In this document: piece by piece, positions 35,708-45,218 of the stretch | Numbering within the stretch: the stretch's first letter is position 1 | Layout of the letters: each line of letters starts with the position of its first letter | Assembly (NCBI RefSeq): GCF_000482385.1 | Contig: NZ_AXVD01000007.1 | Coordinates: 124,001 to 188,000, forward strand | Direction of reading: 5' to 3' | Length of the DNA: 64,000 bases | Origin: Nocardia sp. CNY236 | GTDB lineage: Bacteria; Actinomycetota; Actinomycetes; Mycobacteriales; Mycobacteriaceae | Made by a program: the position numbers and the translations under genes | Notes under the pieces: generated by a model | Told to the model about the DNA's origin: nothing | Database searches by the model: none | Seen by the model: the letters and a program-made list of their open reading frames with translations, nothing else

Positions 35708-37081
35708 TCACCCCCGCAAACGGACCGCGGTAACCGCCTTGCGCGCCGCCACCAGAACTGGATCCCATACCGGTGAAAACGGCGGTGCATAGCCGAGGTC
35801 GAGTGCCGTCATCTGCTCCACGGTCATACCGGCAGTCAGCGCCACCGCAGCGACGTCGATGCGCTTGCCCGCGCCTTCGCGGCCCACGATCTGCACCCCG
35901 AGCAATCGACCACTGTGCCGCTCGGCGAGCATCTTCACGGTGATCGGCGTCGCACCCGGGTAGTAGCTCGAACGACTGGTGGACTCGATGGTGACCGTCA
36001 CGTATTGCAACCCTGCTGCGCGCGCGTCCTTCTCCCGCACGCCCGTGCGCCCCACCTCCAGGTCACAGACCTTGCTGACCGCGGTACCCACGACGCCCGG
36101 GAACGACGCATACCCGCCGCCGATTCCGGTGCCGATGACCTGACCGTGTTTGTTGGCGTGGGTACCCAGTGGCATATGGCGCAGGCGACCGGAAACCAGG
36201 TCCAGTACCTCGACACAATCGCCCCCTGCCCAGATGTTCTCGTATCCACGCACGCGCATGGCGAGATCGGTGCACAATCCTGCGTGCTCGCCCAGGGGCA
36301 GGCCCGCAGCTTCGGCCAGCCGGGTTTCGGGGCGTACACCGATTCCGAGCACCACCACATCGGCTGGATACTCCATGGTGTCGGTGACCACCGCAGCGAC
36401 TCGGCCATCCGGACCGGTTCGGATCGCGGACACCTCGGTATTGCCAACGATCTCGATTCCCATCCCACACATCGCCTTGCGCACCACCGCGCCCATATCC
36501 GGATCGAGCGTGGACATCGGCTCGGCGCCGCGGTCGACCACGGTGACGTCGAATCCGCGCCGGACCAGCGCCTCAGCCATTTCGACACCGATGTAGCCAG
36601 CGCCCACCACGACGGCGCGGCGACCGGTGACCCATTCCAATGTCTCCAGCAATTCTCGACCGTCATCCAACGTCTGCACGCCGTGCACACCGGCGGCGTC
36701 CATGCCGGGCAGCGGCGGCCGGATCGGGCGGGCCCCGGTAGCGATGACCAGATGGTCATAGGCCACCCAGGTCTCGGCGCCGGCGTCCGGAGGACGAACC
36801 CGCACTCGGCTGTCGTCGAGGTCGATCGCGGTCACCTCGGTCTGCATCCGCAGATCGATACCACGAGCACGGTGCTGTTCGGGTGTGCGGGCAATGAGTG
36901 CCTCGCGCTCACGAACACGACCACCGACCCAGTACGGAATACCGCATGCCGAGAACGATGCGAACCCGCCGCGTTCGAACACGACGATCTCCAATGCGCT
37001 GGCGTCTTTCATACGGCGCGCCTGCGACGCCGCCGACATCCCGGTCGCATCCGCACCGACGACCACCACTCGCTCGCCCAT
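35708..37081 (-). CDS. FAD-dependent pyridine-nucleotide disulphide oxidoreductase (CoA-disulphide-reductase type)
   Basis: A 457-residue flavoenzyme. FAD-binding GADATGMSAASQ at the start, NAD(P)-binding GAGYIGVEMAEAL near 160, and NIWAGGDCVEV as the second FAD motif. The active-site Cys is in FASFSACGIPYWVGG near residue 43, the single-Cys S-x-x-x-C-x-x-P-Y pattern of CoA-disulphide reductases, NADH oxidases and peroxidases. It probably reduces CoA- or persulphide-type substrates, or O2. ATG 37081 is chosen because the Rossmann motif starts there; the frame is open further upstream. It is divergent from ctpF. Confidence 0.9.
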   Translation of the reverse strand: MGERVVVVGADATGMSAASQARRMKDASALEIVVFERGGFASFSACGIPYWVGGRVREREALIARTPEQHRARGIDLRMQTEVTAIDLDDSRVRVRPPDAGAETWVAYDHLVIATGARPIRPPLPGMDAAGVHGVQTLDDGRELLETLEWVTGRRAVVVGAGYIGVEMAEALVRRGFDVTVVDRGAEPMSTLDPDMGAVVRKAMCGMGIEIVGNTEVSAIRTGPDGRVAAVVTDTMEYPADVVVLGIGVRPETRLAEAAGLPLGEHAGLCTDLAMRVRGYENIWAGGDCVEVLDLVSGRLRHMPLGTHANKHGQVIGTGIGGGYASFPGVVGTAVSKVCDLEVGRTGVREKDARAAGLQYVTVTIESTSRSSYYPGATPITVKMLAERHSGRLLGVQIVGREGAGKRIDVAAVALTAGMTVEQMTALDLGYAPPFSPVWDPVLVAARKAVTAVRLRG

Positions 37082-37210
37082 GATCTTCACGCTACGGCAG
37101 CGTCCGACCGGTTCCGGCACGTGCAATCGAGCACGACGGCACCCGATTGCACGCTGTCGAGTCATGCGAGGCCGATCCTGCTCTAGGCTCGAAGGACCTG
37201 GCTGCGAGGT

Positions 37211-37223
37211 TCGTCCGGCTCTA
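37211..37223 (+). promoter_or_regulatory. 13-base element shared with 12361
   Basis: TCGTCCGGCTCTA, identical to 12361-12373, lies 150 bases before the ctpF ATG. Further along, GGGCACGAAGC occurs twice (37232-37242 and 37321-37331), and GGCTC/GAGCC form an inverted pair near 37247-37261. The 290-base ctpF upstream region therefore has several candidate control sites but no clear DosR palindrome. Confidence 0.3.
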
Positions 37224-37373
37224 TCGCCGAGGGCACGAAGCATCGGCTCCGGAAGAGCCCCGACCGATCGCCACCTGTGCAGAAACGTGAAAAGCGTGGT
37301 CACTGCGAAATGGTGCGGTAGGGCACGAAGCCGGCAGAAGAGCATTCTGCGCGTGGCGAAGTGAGGAGAGGTG

Positions 37374-40127
37374 ATGACGACGTCGGTGTCCCGAGCGCCC
37401 AATACGCATCACGAGTTGGCAGTCGATGAGGTGGTATCGCTGCTGGACACCGATCGCCGCCGTGGTGTGACCAGGCGAGACGCCGCCGACCGTTTGGTTC
37501 ACTTCGGGCCTAACACGTTGCCTGTCGCAGGCGACGTCGGCTGGCTGAAGCGCACTGCCCGCCAGTTCCACCATCCACTGATCTACGTGCTGCTCGCCGC
37601 CGGCGCGATCACCGCGGGATTGCACGAGTATGTCGACGCCGTGGTGATCTTCGCAGTAGTGCTGGTCAACGCGATCGTCGGCTTCGTCCAAGAGTCCAAG
37701 GCGGAGGCCGCGCTCGAAGGATTGCGCTCGATCGTGCGCACCGACGCAACCGTGGTACGTGATGGGCGCAAACAGAGCGTGCTGTCGGACGAGCTGATCC
37801 CTGGTGATCTCGTTCTTCTCGAAGCAGGCGACAAGATCCCCGCTGACCTTCGGTTGACCCAGTCGGTGGAGCTCCAGGTGGACGAGTCTGCGCTGACCGG
37901 CGAGTCCGTGCCGGTGAGCAAGGGCGAGGTGGTGCTGCCGGCAGCCACACCGATCGCCGACCGACGCAACATCTTGTACTCGGGCACGCTCGCGGTCACC
38001 GGCAGCGGCGCTGGGATCGTGATCGCAACCGGCGCAGACACCGAACTGGGTGTCATCCACCGACTGGTCGGGGCCGCCGAAACCCTGGCGACGCCGTTGA
38101 CGAAGAAGCTCGCAGGCTTCAGCAAGGTCTTGACCGCCGCCATCCTCGCGTTGGCCGCAGTGACATTCGGGATAGGACTGTTGCGCGGGCAAGATGTGGT
38201 GGACACCTTCACCGCCGCGATCGCGCTTGCGGTCGGCGCCATCCCGGAGGGGTTGCCAGCTGCGGTCACCATCACATTGGCGATCGGGGTCGCCCGGATG
38301 GCGCGACGACGGGCTGTGATCCGGCAGCTGCCGGCGGTGGAGACTCTGGGCAGCACAACGGTCATCTGTTCGGACAAGACCGGCACGCTCACCGAGAACC
38401 AAATGACCGTCCGCACCGTGTGGACACCGGGCAGTCGATTCGAGGTCACCGGCGCCGGCTACGCCCCGGACGGCGCTGTGCTCGACACTGCGGGACAGCC
38501 GCTGGAATCGGTGTCCCACCAGGCGCTACGTTGGTCGCTTCTGGCCGGAGCCGGCTGCAACAATGCTGCACTCACCCACGAGAGTGGGCGTTGGGAAGTA
38601 GTCGGTGACCCGACCGAGGGCGCCATGCTCGTGGTTGCGGCCAAGGCGGGCATCACTCCGGAGCATGTGACGCGGGTCGTGCCCAGGGTGGCGACGATCC
38701 CGTTCGACTCCCACCGTCGCTACATGGCCACGCTGCATCGCGACACGGCATCCGACGGGGCCGACCACATCGCCCTGGCCAAGGGAGCTGTGGAGCGCGT
38801 ACTCGACCTGTGTTCGCTGCAGATGAACTCCAGCGGCGCCACCGAGCCACTCGACCGCGACGACGTTCTTCGCGCGGCCGACGACCTGGCGGGCCAGGGA
38901 CTACGGGTGCTGGCCACCGCCACCTGCCCGGTGTCCGACCCCAGCCAGTTCGAACAGACGATTCTCGCCCGCCACCTGGTGCTGACCGGATTGCAGGCGA
39001 TGCTCGACCCGCCACGTGCCGCCGCACCAGCAGCCGTGGCCGCCTGCCATACCGCCGGAGTCGCGGTGAAGATGATCACCGGAGACCATGCCGAAACCGC
39101 CAAGGCGATAGCAACCCACGTCGGCCTCCTCGACACCCGCACCGAGGGGGCACTACTCACCGGAAAGGACTTCGCCGCCCTCCCCGCCGAGCAAGTTCCC
39201 GAGGCGGTCGACCGTGCCAGCGTGTTCGCCCGAGTCTCGGCGGAACAGAAGCTCCGCCTGGTCGAGGCGTTGCAGGCCCGCGGCCACGTCGTCGCCATGA
39301 CCGGCGACGGTGTCAACGACGCCCCCGCCCTGCGCCAAGCCGATATCGGGGTGGCAATGGGGGAAACCGGCACCGAGGTCGCGAAGGACGCCGCCGATAT
39401 GGTGCTCACCGACGACGACTTCGCCACCATCGAGGCGGCCGTCGAAGAGGGGCGCGGCGTATTCGACAATCTGGTCAAGTTCATCACCTGGACCTTGCCG
39501 ACAAATATCGGTGAGGGATTGGTGATCTTGGCTGCTATCGCGGCGGGGACGAGCCTGCCGATCCTGCCCACGCAGATCCTGTGGATCAATATGACCACGG
39601 CAGTCGCTCTCGGGCTGATGTTGGCATTCGAACCGAAAGAGTCCGGGATCATGAGCCGGCCGCCCCGCAACCCCGATCAGTCATTGCTCACCCGCGCCCT
39701 CATCGTTCGGACACTCTTGGTGTCGTTTCTCCTGGTCGCGGGGTCGTGGTGGCTGTTCGAATGGGAGCTGGGGCACGACGCGAACCTGGCCGAAGCCCGA
39801 ACCGCGGCATTGAACCTCTTCGTTGTGGTCGAAGCGTTCTATCTGTTCAGCTGCCGCTCACTGACTCGATCGGCGTGGTGGATCGGGCTGCTGTCCAACC
39901 GGTGGATCATCGCCGGCATTGCCCTTCAAACCGTCGGCCAGCTCGCCATCACCTACCTACCGGCAATGAACACCGTATTCGGCACGGCGCCGATCGATGG
40001 CGCGACCTGGTTGCGCATCCTGGTCATCGCGGTCGTTGTCAGCCTCATCGTCGGGGTCGACAAACGCCTGCGCCGGCCCGACTATCACGCACCGTCGCGT
40101 TTCGAGGCTAGAACAGGAGCGGTGTGA
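37374..40127 (+). CDS. ctpF: P2-type cation-transporting ATPase (CtpF-like)
   Basis: A 917-residue P-type ATPase pump. It has an N-terminal cation-ATPase domain, an actuator loop DESALTGESVPV, the membrane motif GAIPEGLPA, the phosphorylation site Asp334 in SDKTGTLTENQM, nucleotide-domain KGAVERVL, and the hinge MTGDGVNDAPALRQADIG. About ten hydrophobic segments are present. The fifth/sixth helix region reads LWINMTTAVALGLMLAFEP, as in the CtpF group, with Thr where SERCA has the ion-binding Asp. M. tuberculosis CtpF is a DosR-regulon Ca2+-type pump; the ion here is inferred. ATG 37374 has AGGAG at five bases. Its stop overlaps the next start (GTGTGA), so the two are coupled. Confidence 0.93.
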   Translation: MTTSVSRAPNTHHELAVDEVVSLLDTDRRRGVTRRDAADRLVHFGPNTLPVAGDVGWLKRTARQFHHPLIYVLLAAGAITAGLHEYVDAVVIFAVVLVNAIVGFVQESKAEAALEGLRSIVRTDATVVRDGRKQSVLSDELIPGDLVLLEAGDKIPADLRLTQSVELQVDESALTGESVPVSKGEVVLPAATPIADRRNILYSGTLAVTGSGAGIVIATGADTELGVIHRLVGAAETLATPLTKKLAGFSKVLTAAILALAAVTFGIGLLRGQDVVDTFTAAIALAVGAIPEGLPAAVTITLAIGVARMARRRAVIRQLPAVETLGSTTVICSDKTGTLTENQMTVRTVWTPGSRFEVTGAGYAPDGAVLDTAGQPLESVSHQALRWSLLAGAGCNNAALTHESGRWEVVGDPTEGAMLVVAAKAGITPEHVTRVVPRVATIPFDSHRRYMATLHRDTASDGADHIALAKGAVERVLDLCSLQMNSSGATEPLDRDDVLRAADDLAGQGLRVLATATCPVSDPSQFEQTILARHLVLTGLQAMLDPPRAAAPAAVAACHTAGVAVKMITGDHAETAKAIATHVGLLDTRTEGALLTGKDFAALPAEQVPEAVDRASVFARVSAEQKLRLVEALQARGHVVAMTGDGVNDAPALRQADIGVAMGETGTEVAKDAADMVLTDDDFATIEAAVEEGRGVFDNLVKFITWTLPTNIGEGLVILAAIAAGTSLPILPTQILWINMTTAVALGLMLAFEPKESGIMSRPPRNPDQSLLTRALIVRTLLVSFLLVAGSWWLFEWELGHDANLAEARTAALNLFVVVEAFYLFSCRSLTRSAWWIGLLSNRWIIAGIALQTVGQLAITYLPAMNTVFGTAPIDGATWLRILVIAVVVSLIVGVDKRLRRPDYHAPSRFEARTGAV

Positions 40128-41287
40128 CGAACTTCGGCGACTACCAGAACGAGATCTACGCGCAAGGCCTTGCGGGTAGGCCACCCGACCTGCCGATGAC
40201 CTACACCGAATTGGAAACACAGGCGCGTTCCGCGCTGCCCGCCGACATCTGGGCGTACGTTGCCGGCGGCGCGGGCGACGAGCTCACCCAACGGGTCAAT
40301 GTAGCGGCGTTCGGCACATTCGGCGTGGTCCCGCGCATGCTCCGATCGAGCGCGAGCCGTGATCTGTCCATCGATCTGTTCGGCATTGCCATGCCGACCC
40401 CGATCTTCTTGGCGCCCATCGGGGTGATCGGGCTCTGCGCTCGAGACGGACGTGGAGATATCGCCACCGCGCAGGCAGCCGCGCGCACCGGTGTACCCAT
40501 GGTTGCGTCCACGCTCACCGAAGATCCCATGGAGGTGGTGGCCGCAGAATTCGGTGCAACCCCCGGTCTGTTCCAGCTCTACATGCCATCCAACCGGGAT
40601 CTGACGCACAACCTGGTCCGGCGGGCAGAAGCTGCGGGTTTCAAGGGCATCGTCGTCACTCTGGACACGTGGCTATACGGCTGGCGACCACGCGACCTCA
40701 CACTGGCCACCTTCCCCCAGCTGCGCGGACACTGTCTGGCCAACTACTTCAGCGACCCGGTGTTTCGCAGCCTGACGCCCACACCCCCCGAGCAGGACCT
40801 GCAGACCGCCGTCATGACCTGGATCTCGCTCCTCGGCAGCCCCCCGACTTGGGACGACATGATCTGGCTGCGATCGCTGACCGATTTACCACTCGTACTC
40901 AAAGGGATCTGCCATCCCGACGACGCGCGCCGCGCCAAGGACACGGGCATGGACGGAATCTACTGCTCCAACCACGGCGGTCGGCAAGCAAATGGTGGCA
41001 TCCCGGCGATCGAGCACCTGCCGGACGTGGTGGTAGCCGCCGACGGACTGCCGGTTCTGGTCGACTCCGGTATTCGCACCGGCGCCGACATCGTCAAAGC
41101 GTTGGCGCTGGGTGCCACAGCTGTCGGCATCGGCCGCCCCTATGCCTACGGTCTGGCGCTGGCGGGTGTCGAGGGCATCGTGCACGTGCTTCGCTGCCTA
41201 CTGGCCGAAGCCGACCTGCTGATGGCGCTCGACGGGTATCCGGCCATCGCCGACCTCTCCCCCGAGGCGATCCGGCGTATCACCTAG
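40124..41287 (+). CDS. FMN-dependent alpha-hydroxy-acid oxidase, lactate-2-monooxygenase-like
   Basis: A 387-residue TIM-barrel FMN enzyme. LDTWLYGWRPRDL (about 178-190) is the hallmark of lactate 2-monooxygenases, and CSNHGGRQANGG with the catalytic His and an Arg, then DSGIRTGADIVKALALGA for the FMN phosphate, complete the active site. Length is near the 394 residues of the M. smegmatis enzyme, which turns L-lactate plus O2 into acetate and CO2. The substrate is not certain; other 2-hydroxy acids are possible. GTG 40124 overlaps the ctpF stop by four bases, showing translational coupling. It could use lactate or 2-hydroxy acids when oxygen returns after hypoxia. Confidence 0.88.
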   Translation: MTNFGDYQNEIYAQGLAGRPPDLPMTYTELETQARSALPADIWAYVAGGAGDELTQRVNVAAFGTFGVVPRMLRSSASRDLSIDLFGIAMPTPIFLAPIGVIGLCARDGRGDIATAQAAARTGVPMVASTLTEDPMEVVAAEFGATPGLFQLYMPSNRDLTHNLVRRAEAAGFKGIVVTLDTWLYGWRPRDLTLATFPQLRGHCLANYFSDPVFRSLTPTPPEQDLQTAVMTWISLLGSPPTWDDMIWLRSLTDLPLVLKGICHPDDARRAKDTGMDGIYCSNHGGRQANGGIPAIEHLPDVVVAADGLPVLVDSGIRTGADIVKALALGATAVGIGRPYAYGLALAGVEGIVHVLRCLLAEADLLMALDGYPAIADLSPEAIRRIT

Positions 41288-41448
41288 CCGGCCGCCTGGC
41301 GCCGACCAACCGGTGACGCATCCGGTCGCGCGCACCAAGCTCGGCGCTGAGCGGGCGATGACACCGTGCTCGGCGATATCGAGCTTCGTTCACGGTCTGA
41401 CTCGACAGTGGCATGGCGTCATTGTTAAGATCCGGTTCGGCTAATTGA

Positions 41449-41466
41449 GTTAGTTATATAGCTAAC
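41449..41466. promoter_or_regulatory. TetR operator-like palindrome
   Basis: GTTAGTTATATAGCTAAC is an 18-base palindrome with one mismatched pair, A/T-rich in a GC-rich region, 27 bases before the hydrolase start. A further GATAGCTA follows at 41469. It is the likely binding site of the TetR protein encoded at the end of this operon. Confidence 0.6.
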
Positions 41467-41492
41467 AATGATAGCTAGATATGAGGGATATC

Positions 41493-42329
41493 ATGCAGGA
41501 GTACCTTGCGGTCGATGGTGGCACGATCGCCTACAGCGTGGAGGGGTCTGGCGCGCTGGTCGTTCTTGCGCACGGCATGGGCGACAGTCGCGCCGCGTAC
41601 CGTGCGGTGATCCCGCCACTGGTGGCTGCAGGCCATCGGGTCGCCGCGGTCGATCTACGCGGCTGTGGCGAGTCCAGCGTCGGCTGGTCGGCGTGGAGTC
41701 GCACCGCCATCGCCGGCGACCTGCTCGCCGTGATCCGCCATCTAGGCGGCCCGGCCGTGCTCGTCGGCCACTCGATCTCGGGCGGCGCCGCCACCATCGC
41801 CGCGGCGCAGGAGCCCTCGCTGATCACCAAGGTTGTCGAGTTGGCGCCGTTCACCTGCAAGCAGTCGATCCGCTTCGGCGACCTACGGATAAAACGATTC
41901 CGGCGCGGCATGCTACGACTGCTCGGCACGGGCGTGTTCGGCAGCCTGCTGCTTTGGCGCTCGTACCTCGACGTGGCCTACCCCGGCGTGAAGCCGGCCG
42001 ACTGGGTCGAGCGGCTCGGCCGTATCGACTCTCTGCTACAGGAGCCGGGCCGGATGAAGGCCATGCAGAGTATGGGCCGCAGCGCCCCGACCGACGCCGG
42101 CGCGCAACTCGGCAACGTCCGCTGCCCGGTTCTGGTAGTGATGGGCACGCTCGACCCCGACTGGGCCGACCCGCACGCCGAGGGACTGGCAATCGTCGAT
42201 GCCCTGCCGCCTGGCCTCGGTCGCCTCGAGATGATCGAGGGCGCTGGGCACTACCCGCATGACCAGTTCCCCGACCAGGTGGTTTCACTGGTACTCGCCT
42301 TCCTCCGGTCGGAGGCCACAGGTGCCTAG
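41493..42329 (+). CDS. Alpha/beta hydrolase
   Basis: A 278-residue soluble hydrolase. VVLAHGMGDSRAAYR gives the oxyanion region (His-Gly), VLVGHSISGGAATIAA the nucleophile elbow with Ser, VVMGTLDPDWADP the acid and GAGHYPHDQFPD the catalytic His, so the triad is complete. The substrate is unknown. ATG 41493 is preferred since GAGGG lies five bases before it; ATG 41481 is an alternative. It overlaps by eight bases with the tetR gene, so hydrolase and regulator form one operon, typically induced by the hydrolase's substrate. Confidence 0.88.
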   Translation: MQEYLAVDGGTIAYSVEGSGALVVLAHGMGDSRAAYRAVIPPLVAAGHRVAAVDLRGCGESSVGWSAWSRTAIAGDLLAVIRHLGGPAVLVGHSISGGAATIAAAQEPSLITKVVELAPFTCKQSIRFGDLRIKRFRRGMLRLLGTGVFGSLLLWRSYLDVAYPGVKPADWVERLGRIDSLLQEPGRMKAMQSMGRSAPTDAGAQLGNVRCPVLVVMGTLDPDWADPHAEGLAIVDALPPGLGRLEMIEGAGHYPHDQFPDQVVSLVLAFLRSEATGA

Positions 42330-42885
42330 GGTCGGCCTGGACCCGGCATCGGTGGTCGTGGCTGGTGCCGCACTCGCCGACCAGGTGGGCCTTGCCAACA
42401 TGACGATGGGTTTGCTGGCCGAGCGGGTGGGCGTCCGCACCCCGTCTCTGTACAAGCACGTGGGCGGACAAAAAGACCTCAACCGGCGCATCGCGACTCT
42501 AGCGTTGAACGAGGCCGCTGACGCTATCGGCTACGCGGTCCAAGGGTACGCGGGCCGTGCGGCCTTGGCGGCCGCGGCGTGCGCCTTCCGCGCTTTCGTC
42601 CTGGAACATCCCGGCCGGTACGCCGCGACGATCGGTGTGGAACCGTCCAGCCACGACGACCCGCTGGCCACCGCGGGACAGCGACTGCTCGACGCGTTCA
42701 CCGCGATCCTGCGCGGCTACGACATCGGAGAGTCCGACGTGGACCACGCCCTCCGTACACTCCGTAGCCTCTTCCACGGCTTCGCCACATTACAGGTGGC
42801 GAACGCCTTCCAGTGGAGTACCGACGTCGATGAGAGCTTCGAGTGGCTGATCACCTTCGCCGATCGAGGCCTGCGCACTCTATGA
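42322..42885 (+). CDS. TetR-family transcriptional regulator
   Basis: A 187-residue repressor. The N-terminal helix-turn-helix reads MGLLAERVGVRTPSLYKHVGGQ (residues about 30-51). The C-terminal part with RAFVLEHPGRYAATIG and HALRTLRSLFHGFATLQ matches the WHG-type TetR ligand domain. GTG 42322 follows GGAGG at the right distance, inside the end of the hydrolase gene. It probably represses its own operon through the palindrome at 41449. Confidence 0.9.
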   Translation: MPRVGLDPASVVVAGAALADQVGLANMTMGLLAERVGVRTPSLYKHVGGQKDLNRRIATLALNEAADAIGYAVQGYAGRAALAAAACAFRAFVLEHPGRYAATIGVEPSSHDDPLATAGQRLLDAFTAILRGYDIGESDVDHALRTLRSLFHGFATLQVANAFQWSTDVDESFEWLITFADRGLRTL

Positions 42886-43158
42886 GGACGCCGGTCGTGT
42901 CGGCGGGCTGAACCAGCATGTCCTCGAACTCAGCGCCATCGCCGACACTCTCTGCTACCACCACAAAAGACAACGACCCGCGCCGCTGTCCACGCGTCGA
43001 GGGTTTCGAGAATCCGGACCCGGCCATGGATGTCGGTGGCTGATGGCAGTGTCGGCTGCTGTGACTACTTCAGCTGATGACGACTCCTGGATTCATGATC
43101 ATGGACCGCGGTTCCCGACGTCGAGTGAGATCAACGAACCGGAGGCGGTGTAAACACC

Positions 43159-43749
43159 ATGACCGGTGGTCTTGGGTGGATGTACGGCAGGGATCTGCCG
43201 CTGCTCAACCTTACCTTCGCCCGTCAGATCAACGCCAGGGAGCTGTTGGAACGGATGGGTGTCGACCGAAACACCGTGGCAGTGCGCGGGCCGGATGACT
43301 TCCACTACGAGCTGGGCGGTCTACTCTACGAAGACGGCGGATACGTGGTCAGCGCAGGACATTACCGAAGCTGGGCCTGGGCTTGGGAGGAAGGAAGTTG
43401 GAAATGCATGCAGGACCGAGGATTGGTGCTGCGCGCCTCGATCGGAACCGCAGCCTTGGTGCTGTACGCCAACCCAAAATTGGTGGGGTTCCACTACGCC
43501 GAGGACGGCCGCCTCGTCACCGGATTCGGCAACAGCCTCGCCCCAGCCGACCGAACAGGTAGCGACCCGCACCGCTTCGACACCGAGATGCAGACTCTCG
43601 GCGCCCGACCCGAAGAAGACGAATACGGTCCTTTGGGGTCCCTCGGATTGTTCTACCGACTTGCGGAGAACCTCGGTGTCGGGGTGCCGGAGGACCTCCA
43701 CGAGCGTCCCGTCCTCAGCGGCCGGCTCCTGCCCCCAGCCTCGCGGTAG
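43159..43749 (+). CDS. DUF6461-like protein
   Basis: A 196-residue soluble protein. Motifs such as YEDGGYVVSAGHYRSWAWAWEEGSW (about 57-81), RLVTGFGNSLAPADRTGSDPHRFD and EMQTLGARPEEDE, with a C-terminal LGLFYRLAENLGVGVP, resemble the actinobacterial family I know as DUF6461, which has no assigned function and often lies near secretion or toxin-type genes. The ATG has GGAGG thirteen bases upstream, a little far. The neighbours give no hint. Confidence in the gene is high; confidence in the family is moderate. Confidence 0.7.
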   Translation: MTGGLGWMYGRDLPLLNLTFARQINARELLERMGVDRNTVAVRGPDDFHYELGGLLYEDGGYVVSAGHYRSWAWAWEEGSWKCMQDRGLVLRASIGTAALVLYANPKLVGFHYAEDGRLVTGFGNSLAPADRTGSDPHRFDTEMQTLGARPEEDEYGPLGSLGLFYRLAENLGVGVPEDLHERPVLSGRLLPPASR

Positions 43750-44183
43750 CTGCCGAGCCACTCACGTGCGCCGCCTACCTGGGTCGGCGGGGACTACCTC
43801 AGGTTCAACGAGACGGGGCATCGGTCCGAGATCGTCCGAGCGCGCACCGCCACCGCCGACCCGTACGGACTGAATGTCCTAGGCGGTCACACCGGTCTAC
43901 ATGCAACGTCTGTTCACGGGGCTGACGATCGCAGCTCTGTATACCAGTGCATGGTGACGGCGAATCCGCGCCCGAATGTTCACCGCTCGAGGATTTCGTG
44001 AGCGCGGATGACGGCCTCGCCCTCGAGCACTTCGGCGGATTCCTCGCGGCCATAGGCCCATCGACCTCTGCCCGACCTCAAAATCGCCGCCACCGCCGAG
44101 CTGAACGGACTCATCGTGGTTCGCTCTCGACCAACCGGATTAACCCAGTGCGCACAAATCCGGGGTACGCCTACTATGCGCGG
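43750..44183. other. Gap, possibly containing decayed coding sequence
   Basis: About 430 bases without an intact gene. In one frame from about 43787 to 43905 the reading GGDYLRFNETGHRSEIVRAR continues to VLGGHTGLH with normal codon use but no start or family match, so it may be a gene fragment. Near 44170 a TACTAT hexamer lies just before the next start and could be a -10 element with a very short leader. Confidence 0.35.
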
Positions 44184-44996
44184 ATGACCATCCTAGTAAC
44201 CGGGGCCACCGCAAACATCGGACGCAAGGTTGTCGACCACCTACTCGCCTTGGGCATCACCGATATTCGCGCTCTCACCAGCAACCCGGAGAAGGCCGCA
44301 CTACCCGCCACGGTGCACGTAGCCGAAGGCCACCTGCGGCGACCGGAAACCCTGCCCGCAGCGTTCGCCGGGGTGGACAGAATGTACTTGGCGCCCACGC
44401 CGGACAGTGTCACCGAGGTTCTCGGACTGGCCCGGGCCGCCGGCGTGCAACATGTCGTCGACCTGTCCGGTGAACCGGAAAGTTGGTGGGGTACCGTCTG
44501 CACGGCTGTCGAGGAAAGCGACTTGGCGTGGACCCACTTGTGGCCCGGTGATTTCATGGAGAACACGCTGCTCTGGTCGCACCAGATACGCGAGACCGGC
44601 GTTGTCCGGGAACCGCGGCCCGATGCCGCAAGCGCGCCCATCGCCATGGACGACATCGCTGCCGTCGCCGCTACGCTGCTCACCGACCTCCATCCGGGCC
44701 GGGCTTTCTCTCTGGCGGGGCCGCAGATCCTCACCCGTACCGACCTCGTCCGGCAACTCGCCAACGCACTCGGCCGCGACATCGCCTTCTGCCGGTCGTC
44801 GCGAGAGGACACCGTCACCGCTCTGACCCCGACGATGGGAGACTCCGCGACGTGGTACGTCGACAATGCCCTTGCCGGTTTCGACCTGACACCCCCGGTT
44901 CTGCCCCTCACCAGTGTTCAGGACATCACTGGCCGAACAGCGACGACGTTCGCTCGGTGGGCCGCAGACAACGCCCCACGCTTCGCCGCTGGCTGA
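44184..44996 (+). CDS. NmrA-type NAD(P)-binding reductase
   Basis: A 270-residue Rossmann protein. ILVTGATANIGRKVVDHLL carries the dinucleotide motif; VQHVVDLSG and SDLAWTHLWPGDFMENTLLW are typical of the NmrA/HSCARG and quinone-oxidoreductase-like group; and the C-terminal half is a substrate cap. It may reduce a quinone or sense the NADP+/NADPH ratio. ATG 44184 is set by the motif; there is no clear ribosome site and the leader may be only a few bases. A second relative is at 46230, and an AraC gene lies between them. Confidence 0.85.
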   Translation: MTILVTGATANIGRKVVDHLLALGITDIRALTSNPEKAALPATVHVAEGHLRRPETLPAAFAGVDRMYLAPTPDSVTEVLGLARAAGVQHVVDLSGEPESWWGTVCTAVEESDLAWTHLWPGDFMENTLLWSHQIRETGVVREPRPDAASAPIAMDDIAAVAATLLTDLHPGRAFSLAGPQILTRTDLVRQLANALGRDIAFCRSSREDTVTALTPTMGDSATWYVDNALAGFDLTPPVLPLTSVQDITGRTATTFARWAADNAPRFAAG

Positions 44997-45147
44997 ATGC
45001 TCACCGCCTGGGCCTTTCGAGCCTGCGCCCACCACCTGCTGACGGATCGGCACTCGCAGCAGTCGGACGTACGACGCGCCGCCCGATCGAAGGACATGCG
45101 GCGGGTCGGTGCACTCCGAGGCGGCGGCTGTGTGTGCCGATTCCGAG

Positions 45148-45189
45148 ACAGGTGACCTCACCACGGCTGCGCGGGAAGCTCTCACCTGT
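45148..45189. terminator. Stem-loop between convergent genes
   Basis: Arms ACAGGTGA (45148-45155) and TCACCTGT (45182-45189) form an eight-base perfect stem with a 26-base loop. It lies between the ends of the reductase gene (44996) and the convergent AraC gene (45219), a normal place for a terminator. Confidence 0.45.
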
Positions 45190-45218
45190 GCGGATCTCGG
45201 ACTCGCGGGCCGCGACCA

